DNA of 64,000 nucleotides from the NCBI RefSeq assembly GCF_040822085.1, contig NZ_CP162006.1, positions 4,340,001 to 4,404,000 on the forward strand, given 5' to 3'. This document shows positions 37,977 to 52,188 of this stretch, in pieces. A model generated the notes under the pieces. That model was not told the DNA's origin. It saw only the letters and a program-made list of their open reading frames with translations, and searched no databases. How positions within the stretch are numbered: position 1 is the stretch's first letter; the number at the start of each line of letters is the position of its first letter. The position numbers were made by a program, and so were the translations under genes. This DNA is from Rhodoferax sp. WC2427. Its GTDB lineage: Bacteria; Pseudomonadota; Gammaproteobacteria; Burkholderiales; Burkholderiaceae_C.

Positions 37977-38534
37977 ATGACTATCCGCACCCTTGCCACC
38001 ACCGCACTCGCCGGCCTGGCCTTTGCCGCCCTCAACGCCAGCGCACAAACGCCCGCCGAAAACCCCACCACGCCGCCGCCCGCGCATGAGCGCCAGGCCC
38101 CCAGCGTAGAGAAGAAGCTGAAGACCTTCGACACCCTGGACTTCGATGTTTTCAGCAACCAGAAGTGGGACCGCCTGCACGAAAGCCACGCCAAGGACAT
38201 CGTCGTGACCTGGCCCGATGGCCACGAGACGCGGGGCATCGACAAGCACATCGACGACCTGAAAGCGATGTTTGTATTTGCGCCCGACATCGCCATCAAG
38301 ACCCACCCCATCCGCTTCGGCTCGGGCACCTGGACCACGGTCACCGGCGTGATGACCGGCACCTTCACCCAACCCATGCCGCTGCCCGATGGCAAGTCGA
38401 TCCCGCCCACCGGCAAGCGCTTCGCCATCGGCATGGCCACCATTGGCCACTGGAAGAACGGCACCATGGACCATGAATGGCTGTTCTGGGACAACCAGGA
38501 CTTCATGAACCAGCTGGGCCTGGGCGGCAAATAA
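37977..38534 (+). CDS. Secreted SnoaL-like protein, function unknown
   Basis: 185 residues with a Sec-type signal peptide (MTIRTLATTALAGLAFAALNASA, cleavage before QT). The body is a SnoaL/NTF2-like fold: FSNQKWDRLHESHAKDIVVTWPDGHETRG, a middle DLKAMFVFAPDI, and a C-terminal HEWLFWDNQDFMNQLGL. Such folds include polyketide cyclases and many dehydratase-like proteins. The active-site residues are not diagnostic. It is probably cotranscribed with the oxidoreductase under the LysR regulator. Confidence 0.75.
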   Translation: MTIRTLATTALAGLAFAALNASAQTPAENPTTPPPAHERQAPSVEKKLKTFDTLDFDVFSNQKWDRLHESHAKDIVVTWPDGHETRGIDKHIDDLKAMFVFAPDIAIKTHPIRFGSGTWTTVTGVMTGTFTQPMPLPDGKSIPPTGKRFAIGMATIGHWKNGTMDHEWLFWDNQDFMNQLGLGGK

Positions 38535-38583
38535 GCCTCCAGGATCCTGGTCGGCCTGAATGGGACGGCCCGAGATGGCATGC

Positions 38584-42324
<3,741 letters not shown>

Positions 42325-42430
42325 AGGAAGGGGGGCGACGGCATCGCAATGCGCTTACAAATAAACACATTGTGGCGCATTTGAACCTGCCAAGCCACCG
42401 CGCAAACCGATACGCCACCCCCACCCAGGC

Positions 42431-42485
42431 GCTATGCTTTATAGAGCTGCTTACGCTCTATCCATAAGCGCAAACTGCCATTTTT
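42431..42485. repeat. GCTAT repeat, copy between the kinase and the zinc peptidase
   Basis: GCTATGCTTTATAGAGCTGC, then ACGCTCTATCCATAAGCGC and a TGCC end. It lies in the gap between two divergently oriented 3' and 5' ends of minus-strand genes. Confidence 0.82.
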
Positions 42486-42496
42486 ATGCAAAAAAT

Positions 42497-43666
42497 CTAG
42501 GTTTGCCTTGTCTGCAACACCACGCAGTGGATGAACTGCAGCTTGGCCACCACCGGGGTGGTGAGCACGAAGGGGTAGAAGTCGTGCTCGCCCATGCTGC
42601 GCGACATCTCGTTGAGCACGCCGGTCAGCTCGACCCAGGCGTTGGCGATTTTCAGGAAGCTGTCGGCGCTGGGGTCTTCGGGCCGCCACAGCGATTCACG
42701 GGTGAACGGGGCGTGGGGCAGCTCCACGTCCTGGGCATCCAGGCCGAAGCGCATGGCGGTGCCCAGGGTGTCCACCATGTGCAGGTAGTGGGCCCAGGTC
42801 TCGGCCCAATCTTCCCAGGGGTGGGTGCTGGCGTAGGTGCTCACGTAGCGCAGGGCCCAATCGACGGGGGGGCCCTCTTCGTAATGGTGCTTGAGGGCGG
42901 CGGCGTAGTCGGCACGCTCGTCGCCAAACAGGGCGCGGTAGTCCTCCAGCCAGGGCGTATCGACCACCAGCCGGTCCCAGTAGTAGTGCCCCACCTCATG
43001 GCGGAAATGCCCCAGCAGCGTGCGGTAGGACTCGCCCATCTGGGTGCGCACCTGTTCGCGGCGGGCATCGTCGGCTTCGTCCATGTTCAGGGTGATCAGG
43101 CCGTGGTCGTGGCCGGTCAGCACCGGTCTGTCGGGCTCGGGGCGCAAGAAATCGAACGCCAGACCCAGCACCTGGGGCTGGTGCGCGTGGCGCGGCTCCA
43201 CCGGCAGGCCCATCACCATCAGCTGCGCCACCAGATGCCGCTTGGCGATCTCGAGCGACCGCCAGGCGGCCAGGTTTTCGGGCACCGAGGGGTCGGACAC
43301 GGTGCGGTTCAGGCTGCACGCCAGGCACACCGAGCCCTTGGGGGCCTCGCCGGGCAGCAGCCAATTGCAACCAATCGCGTGCAGGTTGGCGCAGCGCCGG
43401 TAGTGCGGGCCATCGGGCGCCGTCCACAGCGTCCACTGCTCGTGCCGGTGCGGTACGGCGGCCAGGGCCTCCAGGCGGGAAGTGCCGGTCACAAAGCCCA
43501 GCGGCGTATGGCAGGCCAGGCATTCGCTGTTGCGAAAGAACACGGGCCGCCCGCACTGGCACACATAGGCGCGCGAGCTGCGGATGGCACCGTAGTCGTC
43601 CTCGGGCAAGGTCCAGAAACTCTCGAACAGGGCGAAGGGGCGAAATACTGCGGTAAAAAAGTCCAT
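42497..43666 (-). CDS. Putative zinc-binding metallopeptidase with zinc-ribbon N-terminus
   Basis: 389 residues. Two cysteine pairs at the N-terminus (CQCGRPVFF, ECLACHTPLGF) and two more (CANLHAIGCNWLL, CLACSLN) look like zinc ribbons. A HExxH site follows in FRHEVGHYYWDRLV near 250, with a second Glu in the next helix. This matches the conserved family of putative zinc-binding metallopeptidases of unknown substrate (COG4307-type). No signal peptide is seen, so it is likely cytosolic. Its 5' end is close to the sigma-54 promoter of the divergent pyrimidine operon, and the upstream activator sites for that operon may lie inside its coding region. Confidence 0.82.
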   Translation of the reverse strand: MDFFTAVFRPFALFESFWTLPEDDYGAIRSSRAYVCQCGRPVFFRNSECLACHTPLGFVTGTSRLEALAAVPHRHEQWTLWTAPDGPHYRRCANLHAIGCNWLLPGEAPKGSVCLACSLNRTVSDPSVPENLAAWRSLEIAKRHLVAQLMVMGLPVEPRHAHQPQVLGLAFDFLRPEPDRPVLTGHDHGLITLNMDEADDARREQVRTQMGESYRTLLGHFRHEVGHYYWDRLVVDTPWLEDYRALFGDERADYAAALKHHYEEGPPVDWALRYVSTYASTHPWEDWAETWAHYLHMVDTLGTAMRFGLDAQDVELPHAPFTRESLWRPEDPSADSFLKIANAWVELTGVLNEMSRSMGEHDFYPFVLTTPVVAKLQFIHCVVLQTRQT

Positions 43667-43754
43667 TAAGCGAGTCTATGTGCAGACGGGCCGGATTGTC
43701 TGTGCGCCGGACCACAGAACACGCGTGGGCCACCCCGGTAGATTCCCTATGGGG

Positions 43755-43771
43755 TTGGCACGGTGGTTGCT
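43755..43771 (+). promoter_or_regulatory. Sigma-54 (-24/-12) promoter of the pyrimidine-degradation operon
   Basis: TTGGCACGGTGGTTGCT agrees fully with the RpoN consensus TTGGCACG-N4-TTGCT. GG is at 43757-43758 and GC at 43769-43770, with exactly 10 bases between. A start near 43782 is predicted, about 110 bases upstream of the preT start. The invariant GG and GC and the spacing make this a strong call. Confidence 0.85.
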
Positions 43772-43787
43772 ATATCGTTTGCACTTC

Positions 43788-43803
43788 TTGACCGTTTGGT
43801 CAG
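43788..43803. promoter_or_regulatory. RutR-like operator of the pyrimidine operon
   Basis: TTGACCGTTTGGTCAG, with inverted TGACC/GGTCA arms. Against the known RutR site TTGACCA-NN-TGGTCAA it agrees at 12 of 14 defined positions. It starts 18 bases after the -12 GC, so it lies about +6 to +21 and a bound repressor would block the initiating polymerase. Confidence 0.8.
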
Positions 43804-43893
43804 GATTTGGATGCCACCCAGCCAACGCCGGGCCCCGCGTGCCGCACTTTGGTGCAGCGCCAGGGCCCCAATGCCCCAGCCACAGGAGTTACC

Positions 43894-45235
43894 GTGCCCG
43901 CCACTTCCCCCCCGGACATCCGCGCCGGCCGTCTCAGTGCCGCCCAGTACGCGCAGCACTTTGCCGATGCCACCCCGCCGCTGAATGCATCGCAGGCCAT
44001 GCTCGAATCCGAGCGCTGCCTGTACTGTTTTGACGCACCCTGCCAAACCGCCTGCCCCACCGACATCGACGTGCCCAGCTTCATCAAGCGCATTGCCGAC
44101 GGCAACCTGCGCGGCGCGGCCCGCACCATCCTGGAGTCCAACCCGCTGGGCGGCATGTGCGCCCGGGTCTGCCCCACCGAGGTGCTGTGCGAACAAGCCT
44201 GCGTGCGCAACACCCAAACCGACACCCCCATTCCTATTGGCCGCCTGCAACGCTTTGCGGTGGACGCGCTGATGGCCAGCCCGCAGCCACAGGTGTTCAC
44301 CCGCGCCGCCCCCACCGGCCGGCGCATCGCCGTGGTGGGCTCCGGCCCCGCGGGCCTGGCCTGCGCGCACCGCCTGGCGCGGCTAGGCAACGAGGTGGTG
44401 ATTTTTGAGGCCCAGCCCAAGGCGGGCGGCCTGAACGAATACGGCCTGGCCACCTACAAGACCGTGGACGAATTTGCCCAGCGCGAAGTGCAGTGGCTGC
44501 TGGACATTGGCGGCATACGTATCCAGCACGGCTGGCGCTTTGCCGGTGGGGCTTCGCTGGACACGCTGCAAACCGAATTCGACGCGGTGTTTCTGGGCCT
44601 GGGCCTGTCCAAGGTGCAGGCGCTGGGCCTGCCGGGCGAAGACCTGGCCGGGGTGCGCAACGCGGTGGACTTCATCGCCGCGCTGCGCCAGGCCGACGAT
44701 GTGGCCACGGTGCCCATCGGCCACCACGTGGTGGTGATTGGCGGCGGCATGACCGCCGTGGATGCCGCCGTACAGGCCAAGCTGCTGGGGGCCAAGGTGG
44801 TGCACATGGTGTACCGCCGGGGCGTGGAAACCATGGGCGCGTCTGCCGCCGAACAAGAGTGGGCGCAAACCCACGGCGTGGTGCTGCACCAGTGGATGGC
44901 CCCGGTAGAGATTCTGGGCGCGGACGGCCACGCCACCGGCGTGCGTTTCGCCCAGCAGGCGCTGGTAGACCGCCAGCTACAGCCCACGGGCCGCGAACTC
45001 ACCTTCCCCGCCGACATGGTGTTCAAAGCCATTGGCCAGAAGCTGGACGACACCCCGCTGCAGGGCACCGGCCTGGTGTTGCAAGGCGGGCGCATCGTCA
45101 CTTCGGAGGACGGTGCCACCAACCTCAAGAACGTCTGGGCCGGTGGCGACTGCCGCGCCGGGGGCCGCGACCTCACCGTGGAAGCCGTAGAGCACGGCAA
45201 ACGCGCCGCTGAATCCATCCACAAAGGTTTGAACC

Positions 45236-45243
<8 letters not shown>
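43894..45243 (+). CDS. preT: NAD-dependent dihydropyrimidine dehydrogenase subunit PreT
   Basis: 449 residues from a GTG at 43894. This start was chosen because CAGGAGTT lies 5-10 bases upstream; the open frame goes further back but lacks such a site. It has the cysteine-rich N-terminal cluster domain (ERCLYCFDAPCQTACPTDIDVPSF and GMCARVCPTEVLCEQACVRN), the FAD motif AVVGSGPAGLACAHRLA, and a second nucleotide motif VIGGGMTAVDAAVQAKL. Together with PreA it reduces uracil and thymine. It overlaps preA by 8 bases. The upstream sigma-54 promoter and operator imply nitrogen-dependent expression. Confidence 0.93.
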
Positions 45244-48047
<2,804 letters not shown>

Positions 48048-48062
48048 TGCCCGCACGCACCA

Positions 48063-48158
48063 GCCTCACCCCAACCCTCTCCCGCGCCGCGGGAGAGGGG
48101 GCGAAACCGGAGCCCGCATTACTCCCTCTCCTGCTTGCGGGAGAGGGCCGGGGTGAGG
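48063..48158. repeat. Paired GC hairpins (REP-like) between hydA and the amidohydrolase gene
   Basis: Two hairpins with CCTCTCCCGC/GCGGGAGAGG-type arms, each flanked by CTCACCCC or GGGGTGAGG, on opposite sides. This resembles the paired REP-like elements common in proteobacteria. Inside an operon they can stabilise the upstream message. Confidence 0.7.
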
Positions 48159-48192
48159 GCAAGCTGCCACCCACCCAAGCCAAAGGAACCCC

Positions 48193-49440
48193 ATGACCCC
48201 CAACCTTGAATCCCTGCGCATCAACGGCCCCCGCCTGTGGGACTCGCTGATGGAACTGGCCCAGATCGGTGCCACGCCCAAGGGCGGTGTCTGCCGCCTG
48301 ACCCTCACCGACCTGGACAAACAAGGCCGCGACCTGGTCACCCGCTGGGCCACCGAAGCAGGCATGACGGTCACCATCGACAAGATCGGCAACGGCTTCA
48401 TGCGCCGCCCAGGCCGCAACAACAGCCTGCCCCCCATCATGACCGGCAGCCACATCGACACCCAGCCCACCGGCGGCAAGTTCGACGGCAACTACGGCGT
48501 GCTGGCGGGCATCGAGGTAGTGCGCACCCTGAACGACCACGGCATCGAGACCGAAGCCCCCATCGAAGTCGCGTTCTGGACCAACGAGGAAGGCTCGCGC
48601 TTTGTACCGGTGATGATGGGCTCGGGCGTGTTCGCCAAAGCCTTCACCCTGGAGCACGCCTACGCGGCCACCGACCTGGAAGGCAAGACGGTGCAAGGCG
48701 AGCTGGAGCGCATCGGCTACATCGGCGCGCAGGAGCCCGGCGACCACCCCATCGGCGCGTACTTTGAGACGCACATCGAGCAGGGCCCGGTGCTGGAAGA
48801 CCATGACGTGACCATCGGCGTGGTGCAAGGCGTGCTGGGCATCCGCTGGTTCGACTGCACCGTCACCGGCATGGAAGCCCACGCCGGCCCCACGCCCATG
48901 GCGCTGCGCAAAGATGCGATGCTGGCCGCCACCCGCATCATGCAAGACGTGGTGGCAGCGGCACACCGCCACCCGCCGCATGGCCGGGGCACCGTGGGCA
49001 TGGTCCAGGTGTTCCCCAACAGCCGCAACGTGATTCCGGGCCGGGTGAAGTTCAGCATCGACCTGCGCAACAGCACCGATGCCCTGGTGGACCAGATGGC
49101 CGACGAGGTCAAAGCCTTCGCCGCCACCGTGGCCCAAGAGCACGGCGTGGACGTGAAGATCGAGATGGTCTCCAGCTATTCGGCCATAGGCTTCCACCCC
49201 GACTGCGTAGACGCCGTAGCCCGCGCCGCCGCCAAGCTGGGCTACTCGAACATGCCCGCCGTCTCCGGCGCAGGCCACGACGCCGTCTACATGGCCCAGC
49301 TCGCCCCCAGCGGCATGATCTTTATCCCCTGCAAGGACGGGATCAGCCACAACGAGATCGAGGATGCGAAGCCGGAGCACATTACGGCAGGGTGCAATGT
49401 GCTGCTGCATGCGATGCTGGAGCGGGCGGGGGTGGTCTAG
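48193..49440 (+). CDS. Zn-dependent amidohydrolase of the beta-ureidopropionase/L-carbamoylase (HyuC/AmaB) family
   Basis: 415-residue M20-type protein, which would finish pyrimidine degradation by cleaving N-carbamoyl-beta-alanine to beta-alanine, CO2 and ammonia. The metal ligands lie in TGSHIDTQPTGGKFDG, FWTNEEGSRF (EE pair), the HIEQG segment and a C-terminal SGAGHDAVYMA His. The ATG is preceded by AAAGGAAC. Its last 165 bases recur, with a one-base deletion, 2.7 kb downstream. A terminator lies 64 bases after the stop. Confidence 0.93.
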   Translation: MTPNLESLRINGPRLWDSLMELAQIGATPKGGVCRLTLTDLDKQGRDLVTRWATEAGMTVTIDKIGNGFMRRPGRNNSLPPIMTGSHIDTQPTGGKFDGNYGVLAGIEVVRTLNDHGIETEAPIEVAFWTNEEGSRFVPVMMGSGVFAKAFTLEHAYAATDLEGKTVQGELERIGYIGAQEPGDHPIGAYFETHIEQGPVLEDHDVTIGVVQGVLGIRWFDCTVTGMEAHAGPTPMALRKDAMLAATRIMQDVVAAAHRHPPHGRGTVGMVQVFPNSRNVIPGRVKFSIDLRNSTDALVDQMADEVKAFAATVAQEHGVDVKIEMVSSYSAIGFHPDCVDAVARAAAKLGYSNMPAVSGAGHDAVYMAQLAPSGMIFIPCKDGISHNEIEDAKPEHITAGCNVLLHAMLERAGVV

Positions 49441-49503
49441 CCAGTCCTCGGGGAATAGCATGAGCCTTATTGGCATTTAAACCGCGCATTAAACTGCATA
49501 AGC

Positions 49504-49537
49504 AACTCCTGATTCACTAGCAGCTCAGGAGTTTTTT
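49504..49537 (+). terminator. Rho-independent terminator of the pyrimidine operon
   Basis: Nine-base perfect stem (AACTCCTGA 49504-49512 with TCAGGAGTT 49525-49533) and six T residues following. It is the end of the preT-to-amidohydrolase transcript. Confidence 0.88.
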
Positions 49538-49676
49538 ACGAAGCTTTATTCGAACTGAATAATCTAGTTGCTTGTGCATAGACACGGTTGAGGCGGACAC
49601 GGGCTTAACGAAAAGCGCAGATGCGTAGCAGAGACGCGATCAGATACGATCCTGCAATAGAAAAATGGGAGGCAAG

Positions 49677-51494
49677 ATGAAATTCAAAAATCTTTCAAGG
49701 TGGACTATCGCACCCGAACTCGACGGACTGCTCTTCTGCGCGCAGAGGCTAGACGAACTGATATGGGATTTTACCCTTGACACCCATAAGCCGATGTCAC
49801 TTAACGCTCCTTACCTATGTAAAGAGGCGTTGACGGTGATCAAGAACATTGAGGACGAATTAATTGATGCTGCGAATCTGAAACCAGTCTTGGAAGAGTT
49901 AATTTGGAGTGTTCAAAATGACCCTATTGCTAAAGCGTTGCTGGATCTCCCTATTGAGAGATACGTTAGATTAGATGACGATGCGAAACTATCTGAACGC
50001 AAGCGTCGGTTGAGCGCCTTAAGTAACACGTTGGGCTCATTTCGTTATCTGAACGAGTGCTTTGATCATCTATCTGCTAACGTCAAGGCAGTTGAGAAGA
50101 AAAAAATCGATGCAACTGTCCGAACGATGGTAACGACGTTAATCAACATGGGTGTCAGCAAGAAAAGCCTGCAAGCCAAAACAAACGCTTTCTTCTTTGC
50201 TAGTGGGCCCCCTATTACTAAGGTCGATCAAATTGATGAGTTCTTGAAGACTCTGTATCCATACGTACATGAGTGCGACGTGTACTTCGTCGTAAGCGAC
50301 CTGATCAAGACAGTCGAGGAATCCTCCGAGGCATTCGGCGTAAGCGTCATAGAAGAACTGCCTGAGGATGTCGCCGCGTTACAAGCGAAAACACCAGGAT
50401 TTGAATGTGGAGCGGATGAGTGTTATGTAGAACTTGTCAATGTACGCGCAAAAGATGTCTTTTCCGCCCAAGAAAAGGCCGCACGTACACTCGACAGATT
50501 AAGCGACCTGTACACGTTATTTCACCATCAGCGCAAAATTACTTGGCGGGACACTGCGTTGGTCAAACAGTGTTGCCTGCCTAAGCCCGTCGCCGCGGTG
50601 CTTACTAAGGGGGCGATGGAGAAGCCCTATGACTTTCGTACAGACAAGGCCTCAAAAGAGTTGAATCGTTTAATTCGTAATTTCGCAATCAAAGGGTCAA
50701 GTAAGGCGCGATTTGATCGCGTCGCTGATTTACACGGCATCTGCGTGTCCAGTGACGTTGTGGACAACCAGTTAGTAACACTTTGGACTTCATTAGAGAC
50801 ACTTATTCCGTCGACAGCGCATGGGACGAAGATCGTAAATGTCTTGAGTCAAATTACGCCATTCTTGATGTTGGCCTACATACAACGACTTGTCCAGCGA
50901 TTCACACACGACCTTATTACCTGGAAGCCCTGGTACGTGAAGCGTCTACTGAACAAGGTTCCTGGCATAGAAGGAACTAATACCATCTACAAAGCAATGG
51001 CTCTCCTCACGGTTCCGAACAACGATGATCTGCGATCAGAGCTTTACACTGAGTTGAAGGACTTCCATTTGCTGCGCTATCGGGCGTTCCAACTGAGTCA
51101 GTTGCTATCTTCTCCTGCCTCTTTACGGGCAGCGCTTGACTCACACCTAAAAAAGGTGGAATGGCAAATCCGACGGATTTACAGAACGCGAAATATGTTG
51201 GTGCACTCTGGACAAAGTCCCAGCTACATTCATACTTTAGTTGAAAATGCACACGACTACTTCGATCAGATTATCTTCGATGTAATGCGAATGTCGTGTG
51301 GTGAATATCGAGCGAGCACCCTTGATGATGTCTTCGAACTAGTGAAGCTACGCCATGTTAAGTTCACATCAACACTTGCAGATATCTCTGAGTTCAACGT
51401 CAAAAATTGTGCTTTCCTCTGCGAGGATTTGGATACGCTTTACGACTTCGAAAACGAGTTTTGGGGCATGAAGAGCAAGTCCGACGCCTCCTGA
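49677..51494 (+). CDS. Large protein of unknown family with C-terminal HEPN-like motif (foreign gene)
   Basis: 605 residues from the ATG at 49677, chosen because GGGAGGC lies just before it; an ATG at 49665 would lack a site. I recognise no full-length family. The C-terminal ~140 residues are helical and contain RRIYRTRNMLVHSGQ, which has the R-N-x-x-x-H (Rx4H) pattern of HEPN ribonucleases and Apea-like HEPN domains. Codons and GC content are much lower than in all neighbours, with many TTA, ATA and AAA codons. No transposase or integrase is adjacent. Promoter candidates (GATACGAT) are weak. I infer a horizontally acquired gene, possibly an abortive-infection or anti-phage protein; direct evidence is lacking. 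Confidence 0.72.
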   Translation: MKFKNLSRWTIAPELDGLLFCAQRLDELIWDFTLDTHKPMSLNAPYLCKEALTVIKNIEDELIDAANLKPVLEELIWSVQNDPIAKALLDLPIERYVRLDDDAKLSERKRRLSALSNTLGSFRYLNECFDHLSANVKAVEKKKIDATVRTMVTTLINMGVSKKSLQAKTNAFFFASGPPITKVDQIDEFLKTLYPYVHECDVYFVVSDLIKTVEESSEAFGVSVIEELPEDVAALQAKTPGFECGADECYVELVNVRAKDVFSAQEKAARTLDRLSDLYTLFHHQRKITWRDTALVKQCCLPKPVAAVLTKGAMEKPYDFRTDKASKELNRLIRNFAIKGSSKARFDRVADLHGICVSSDVVDNQLVTLWTSLETLIPSTAHGTKIVNVLSQITPFLMLAYIQRLVQRFTHDLITWKPWYVKRLLNKVPGIEGTNTIYKAMALLTVPNNDDLRSELYTELKDFHLLRYRAFQLSQLLSSPASLRAALDSHLKKVEWQIRRIYRTRNMLVHSGQSPSYIHTLVENAHDYFDQIIFDVMRMSCGEYRASTLDDVFELVKLRHVKFTSTLADISEFNVKNCAFLCEDLDTLYDFENEFWGMKSKSDAS

Positions 51495-51692
51495 CGGCCC
51501 CGCGACCTGTTCCGGCTACAACAGATCCAATCACCTTTCCTGCAAGCTAAACGGCGGCGGGGTCAGGTCTTGCTTCACTACATTGAAGACTTGCACACCT
51601 CTATTTATGTGATTTAAAGAACCGGTACCCCCAATCCACCTTAGTAGCAGCCACCGGCGCAGCACTGCCGTAAAACGAATGTCCGCTCAGAC
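51495..51692. other. Non-coding scar downstream of the foreign gene
   Basis: No credible gene. It contains GGGGTCAGGTCTTGC and, 16 bases further, a related GAAGACTTGC. From memory, GGGGTCAGGTCTTG-type sequences border small mobile repeats near REP-associated transposase genes, so this may be a mobile-element remnant. Confidence 0.4.
51557..51600. mobile_element. Possible remnant of a small mobile repeat
   Basis: GGGGTCAGGTCTTGC and the related half GAAGACTTGC lie 16 bases apart. The match to known element ends is from memory only, and no transposase gene is present. Confidence 0.3.
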
Positions 51693-51856
51693 TCACAGCG
51701 ACACATCACCTTTGATGTCACCGCCCAGATCGACAGTCTTTTGGACAGTCGACAACGTAGCCTCCGTAGCTCGGCGACTTGCTGGCCCGAGGCAATACCT
51801 TTTTCCAACAGCGTCAGAAAACCCTCGATGGCGGGATCAGCGTTGATAGCGGGCAT
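51693..51856 (-). pseudogene. Antitoxin-like fragment with one-base deletion
   Basis: Reading from the ATG at 51856 gives MPAINADPAIEGFLTLLEKG and AELR. One missing base near 51770 breaks the frame; restoring it gives ELPEATLSTVQKTVDLGGD and an end in GDVSL with a stop at 51693-51695. The DPAIEGFLTLLEK segment resembles the C-terminal part of PrlF/MazE-type antitoxins. No N-terminal DNA-binding part remains. Confidence 0.35.
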
Positions 51857-51891
51857 GGTGAAGCTCTCTTTCCATTCAGATAAATCCCAAC

Positions 51892-52014
51892 TCACAGCAC
51901 CAACCGCCTCGCATCCTTCAGCAACAGCAGCAACTGCTGTGGCCGCAACTCCGAGCCTTCAAACCCAAACCGGGCATAAAACTCAGCGACTTGCGCGTCG
52001 ATCGGGTGGGTCAG
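51892..52014 (-). pseudogene. C-terminal fragment of a GNAT-family toxin or acetyltransferase
   Basis: The minus-strand frame up to the stop at 51892-51894 reads LTHPIDAQVAEFYARFGFEG and continues SELRPQQLLLLLKDARRLVL. The AEFYARFGF motif with a following L-L-KDA end is typical of GNAT acetyltransferases of the TacT/AtaT toxin type. The N-terminal part and the acetyl-CoA loop are missing; the sequence breaks into the amidohydrolase fragment at about 52015. Confidence 0.55.
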
Positions 52015-52181
52015 CACGACGCGGTGTACATGGCGAAGCTGACGTCCAGCGGCATGATCTTCATCCCCTCAAGGACGGGATCAGCCACAACGAGATCGAG
52101 GATGCCAAGCCGGAGCACATTACGGCGGGGTGCAATGTGCTGTTGCATGCGATGTTGGAGCGGGCGGGGGTGGTTGCCTAA
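52015..52181 (+). pseudogene. Second, frameshifted copy of the amidohydrolase 3' end
   Basis: About nine in ten bases match 49276-49440, including TACATGGCG, CATGATCTT, AGATCGAGGATGC and GCGGGGTGCAATGTG blocks. One base is missing in ATCCCCT-CAAGG, so the frame is broken. It abuts the add gene and brackets the foreign gene as a direct repeat of the amidohydrolase 3' end. Confidence 0.85.
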
Positions 52182-52188
52182 TTGGGCA

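Noticed and set aside
51741..52181. Plus-strand open frame of 146 codons in the scar
   Set aside because: It joins antisense of the toxin-antitoxin fragments with a frameshifted amidohydrolase tail, so it is not a gene.
49441..52188. Insertion sequence or integrase-bearing island
   Set aside because: No transposase, integrase or terminal inverted repeats were found. Only direct copies of a gene end and a possible small repeat remnant are visible.
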